NCBI GenBank assembly: GCA_963667205.1
Contig: OY762959.1
Span: forward strand, 496,001 to 560,000
Origin: CF-162 sp963667205
GTDB taxonomy: Bacteria > Chloroflexota > Dehalococcoidia > SM23-28-2 > RBG-16-64-32
Length of the DNA stretch: 64,000 nucleotides
Direction of reading: 5' to 3'
Position numbers and translations under genes: made by a program. This document shows, piece after piece, positions 61,789 to 64,000 of the stretch. Numbering within the stretch: position 1 is the first letter of the stretch; each line of letters opens with the position of its first letter. The notes below the pieces were generated by a model that worked only from the letters and a program-made list of their open reading frames with translations, made no database searches and was not told where the DNA came from.

Positions 61789-62226
61789 CTATTCCCGGCG
61801 CTCCCAGAGCGTCTGGTAGCTTTCGCCGCCGCGGATGGCGGTGACGACTTCGCGCTTCTCGCGGCCGGCGAGCTCGTCGAAGGCTTTTTCAGCGTGAGCG
61901 ACCATGTCCTCGCCGCCGAGGCTGACGAGGCGGTCTGTGATGCGCTTGGCGAGGCCGGAGCGGCGGAAGGTGTCGATATGGCGGGGCCACATGAAGGACA
62001 TGATCTTCTCGGGCAGTGAGAAGCGGGGACGGAGCTTCTTCAGGGACTTGAAGCGCTCCTCGACGGAGCCTGCCTTGTCGACAACGGCGATGAGGGGGCC
62101 GTCGTTGTCGTTGGTGCGGGTATCGACGAGCAGGCGCTTGTCGAGGATAGCGAAGCGAACGACCAAGACGTCGGCCGTGTCGATCACGCGGGTGACCTCA
62201 TCCATATCGAGGCCGTAATCATCCAT
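61789..62226 (-). CDS. Conserved hypothetical protein (145 aa)
   Basis: ATG 62226 gives DDYGLDMDEVTRVIDTADVL, then VVRFAILDKRLLVDTRTNDN and DGPLIAVVDKAGSVEERFKS. The second half holds PEKIMSFMWPRHIDTFRRSG and EKAFDELAGREKREVVTAIR. No named family, but the pattern recurs in Chloroflexota as I recall. Leads the cupin-aldolase operon, with its stop 10 nt before the cupin ATG. No Shine-Dalgarno is visible. Confidence 0.65.
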   Translation of the reverse strand: MDDYGLDMDEVTRVIDTADVLVVRFAILDKRLLVDTRTNDNDGPLIAVVDKAGSVEERFKSLKKLRPRFSLPEKIMSFMWPRHIDTFRRSGLAKRITDRLVSLGGEDMVAHAEKAFDELAGREKREVVTAIRGGESYQTLWERRE

Positions 62227-62276
62227 GGAGGTGATTGTACGCCCGCGTGTTTTTGGGGGCAACGGAGGGGGCTAGT

Positions 62277-63359
62277 CTAACCAGCGCGGGCGACGGTACG
62301 CAGCGCTTCGAGCTTCGCGGTTGCGGCACCCGAGTCGATCGTCTCGCGGGCGAGGGTCAGGCCGGCGGCGATGTCCGGGGCGCGTTCGGCGAGCCAGAGA
62401 CGGACGGCGGCGTTGAGGGCGATGAGGTCGCGGTGGGCGCCCTTCTGGCCAGCGAAGATGCTTTCGGCGATCTCGGCGTTATGTCGAGCGTCGCCGCCCT
62501 GCATCTCTTCCTTCGAGGCCGCTTCGAGGCCGTACTCGGAGGCGTCGATGGTTAGTTCGGTCGTCTGTCCTGCGGACCCGTTGTGGTCGCCCTCGCGGAG
62601 GAAGGCGCGGCAGGGGCGCGAGGTGGGAACGTCTTCGTTGCCCTCGATCCCCTGGACGACGAGGACGCGCTCGAAGCTGTTGGCGCCGGCGGCGTCGAGC
62701 ATCTTGTCCTTGTACGGCAGGTGGGCGATGCCGATGATGCTGTAGCGCGCGGCGGCGATGTTGGCGATCTTCTCGACCGTGGCGAATAGCGTGCGCAGGG
62801 CCACCTCTTCGCGCAGCTCTCGGGCGGCGTAGACGGCGGGGACGAAGCGCGCCTGGCGCATGTAGCCGAGGCCGTGCGCTTCGATCGTGTCTTGGACGGT
62901 GGCGGGCTCGGCGTCGACGTCGAGGCCGAGCGACTCGAGGACGTCGCCGACGGGAACGCCGTGCTTGGGCCCGAGGTCCTTCTCGCCGTGGAGGACGACG
63001 GGAAGGCCGGCGGCAGCGACGACGATGGCGGAGGCCGGGCTGACGACGATGCTCTTCTTGCGGCCGTCGTACGGGCTGCCGATATCGAGCAAGCCCTCGA
63101 CGGCGGGGCGGATGAGGTTGGCGCGACCTCGGTAGGCGTCGACGAAGCCGAGGAGTTCCTCCGGGGACTCGCCCTTGTAGCGCTGGAGGAGGAGGAAGCC
63201 GCCGGCCTGCGCGGGCGTGGCCTCGCCGTCGAGGATGAGGCCGAGGGCGGCGGCGGCCTCTTCGCGGGTGAGGTCGCGGCCGGCGCGCGGGCCCTGGCCG
63301 ATCTCGCGCAGGTAGTTGCGCATCTCCTCGAAGGGGGTGGTTGCGGCGTCTTCGCTCAT
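62277..63359 (-). CDS. Anthranilate phosphoribosyltransferase-like protein (TrpD2/YbiB type)
   Basis: From ATG 63359 the product is 360 aa. FEEMRNYLREIGQGPRAGRD and REEAAAALGLILDGEATPAQ form the N-terminal helical domain of the glycosyltransferase family 4. LLDIGSPYDGRKKSIVVSPA and VVLHGEKDLGPKHGVPVGDV replace the usual GTGGD and KHGNR motifs; this is the YbiB/TrpD2 variety, which binds DNA or unknown ligands rather than making tryptophan. No trp genes are nearby. Confidence 0.85.
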   Translation of the reverse strand: MSEDAATTPFEEMRNYLREIGQGPRAGRDLTREEAAAALGLILDGEATPAQAGGFLLLQRYKGESPEELLGFVDAYRGRANLIRPAVEGLLDIGSPYDGRKKSIVVSPASAIVVAAAGLPVVLHGEKDLGPKHGVPVGDVLESLGLDVDAEPATVQDTIEAHGLGYMRQARFVPAVYAARELREEVALRTLFATVEKIANIAAARYSIIGIAHLPYKDKMLDAAGANSFERVLVVQGIEGNEDVPTSRPCRAFLREGDHNGSAGQTTELTIDASEYGLEAASKEEMQGGDARHNAEIAESIFAGQKGAHRDLIALNAAVRLWLAERAPDIAAGLTLARETIDSGAATAKLEALRTVARAG

Positions 63360-63468
63360 GCGTACAAGTGTCCGGTGGGACGGGTGAGGCGTCAAATCGC
63401 AGCTTAATCCCACCGCTCCCCAGCCTGGGAGAGGGGCAGGGCGTCAGCGCCGAGATATAATCGCGCCG

Positions 63469-64000
63469 ATGCCTGAACTGCCGGAGGTGGAGACGATTCG
63501 GCGCGACCTGCTGCCGGTCGTCGTCGGGAGGACGGTGCGGAGCGCGTGGATCTCGCCGAACGCGCCGAGGCTGGCGCAGCTGATGCCACCGGAGGAGTTC
63601 TGCCGAGGCCTCAGCGGCCGACGCATTGAGGACGTAGGCCGCCGCGGCAAGTACCTGCTGATCCACCTCGACGGCGGGCTGACGTGGATCGTGCATCTGA
63701 GGATGACGGGGCGGCTGCAGCACGCGCGGGGCGGCTGTCCGGACGATCCGCACCTGCGAGCGAAGTTTGAACTGGACGGCGGCGGCTGGCTGTGCTTCAT
63801 CGACCTGCGCAAGTTCGGGACGATGTGGCTCATCGACGACGTTGCGCTCGTAACGGGAAAGCTGGGGCCGGAGCCGCTGGATGAGGCGTTCGACGTGGCT
63901 GCGTTTCACGGGGCGCTAAGCCGGCGGAGCGCGGCGATCAAGGCGGTGCTGCTGGACCAGGCGGTACTGGCGGGCGTGGGCAACATCTACGCGGACGAGT
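63469..64000 (+). CDS. mutM: Formamidopyrimidine-DNA glycosylase (cut by window end)
   Basis: PELPEVETIRRDLLPVVVGR is the Fpg N-terminus with the catalytic Pro and Glu. RRIEDVGRRGKYLLIHLDGG has the beta-elimination Lys. LRMTGRLQHARGG and FIDLRKFGTMWLI match the domain. The sequence ends in the H2TH region at LLDQAVLAGVGNIYADE. The zinc finger lies outside the window. Removes 8-oxoguanine from DNA. Confidence 0.95.
   Translation, partial: MPELPEVETIRRDLLPVVVGRTVRSAWISPNAPRLAQLMPPEEFCRGLSGRRIEDVGRRGKYLLIHLDGGLTWIVHLRMTGRLQHARGGCPDDPHLRAKFELDGGGWLCFIDLRKFGTMWLIDDVALVTGKLGPEPLDEAFDVAAFHGALSRRSAAIKAVLLDQAVLAGVGNIYADE

Noticed and set aside
62479..63909. 476-codon minus-strand frame across the TrpD-like gene and mutM
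   Set aside because: Arg/Pro-rich shadow frame with no homology; both real genes are in other frames.

Overview
The window is a GC-rich bacterial chromosome segment. It most likely comes from a Chloroflexota lineage, perhaps Dehalococcoidia-like. That placement is inferred from the gene mix: CSLREA/beta-helix surface proteins, many Thr/Pro-linked secreted proteins, flavin/F420-type oxidoreductases, HyuA/HyuB, class III cyclase remnants and encoded-CCA tRNA-Gly genes. No rRNA, CRISPR array, integrase or transposase was recognised.

Layout. 1-8.3 kb: four secreted or surface proteins on the minus strand (an edge-truncated one, a six-bladed YWTD propeller, a CSLREA beta-helix, a subtilase), all with one two-loop dockerin-like domain. 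3.1-14 kb is also full of tRNA-Gly debris: one intact tRNA-Gly(CCC), 5' halves at 8.46 and 12.30 kb, a 3' half at 13.9 kb, and a 75-bp tandem repeat bounded like a tRNA. Between the 5' halves sits an NfeD-flotillin pair inside ~200-bp direct repeats. 14.3-17.9 kb: hyuA-hyuB. 17.8-20.7 kb: two related sensor genes broken by stops (a GGDEF/HD-GYP protein and a short two-TM sensor). 21-31 kb: housekeeping and metabolism (2-hydroxyacid dehydrogenase, PPOX flavoprotein, acyl-CoA dehydrogenase, RF-like protein, dienelactone hydrolase, yebC-ruvC-ruvA, Nudix). 31.3-34.6 kb: a pantothenate operon panD-SDR-panB-panC with a good promoter and an intrinsic terminator in its leader. 35-37.9 kb: a broken thiolase, a broken proline iminopeptidase and two small zinc-ribbon proteins. 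38-43.3 kb, 48.7-51.2 kb and 54.5-58.6 kb: six more dockerin-like surface proteins. 45.7-47.1 kb: an islet between tRNA-Gly(TCC) and a 3'-half copy of it, holding one MDR oxidoreductase. 58.7-64 kb: response regulator, lipoprotein, threonine aldolase, cupin, TrpD-like transferase and the start of mutM.

Three themes stand out. First, ten secreted proteins with unrelated N-terminal folds share one Cys-stabilised, double calcium-loop domain, which looks like a common surface-attachment or sorting module. Second, tRNA-Gly fragments that all break at the anticodon loop delimit one- or two-gene cassettes, with no recombinase in view. Third, many genes carry a single lesion (frameshifts, some in G runs, and five in-frame stops, four of them TAG). 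This means either real decay, stop-codon readthrough, or assembly error. Gene limits below come from reading the frames; lesioned genes are entered as pseudogenes although some may be intact in the organism.
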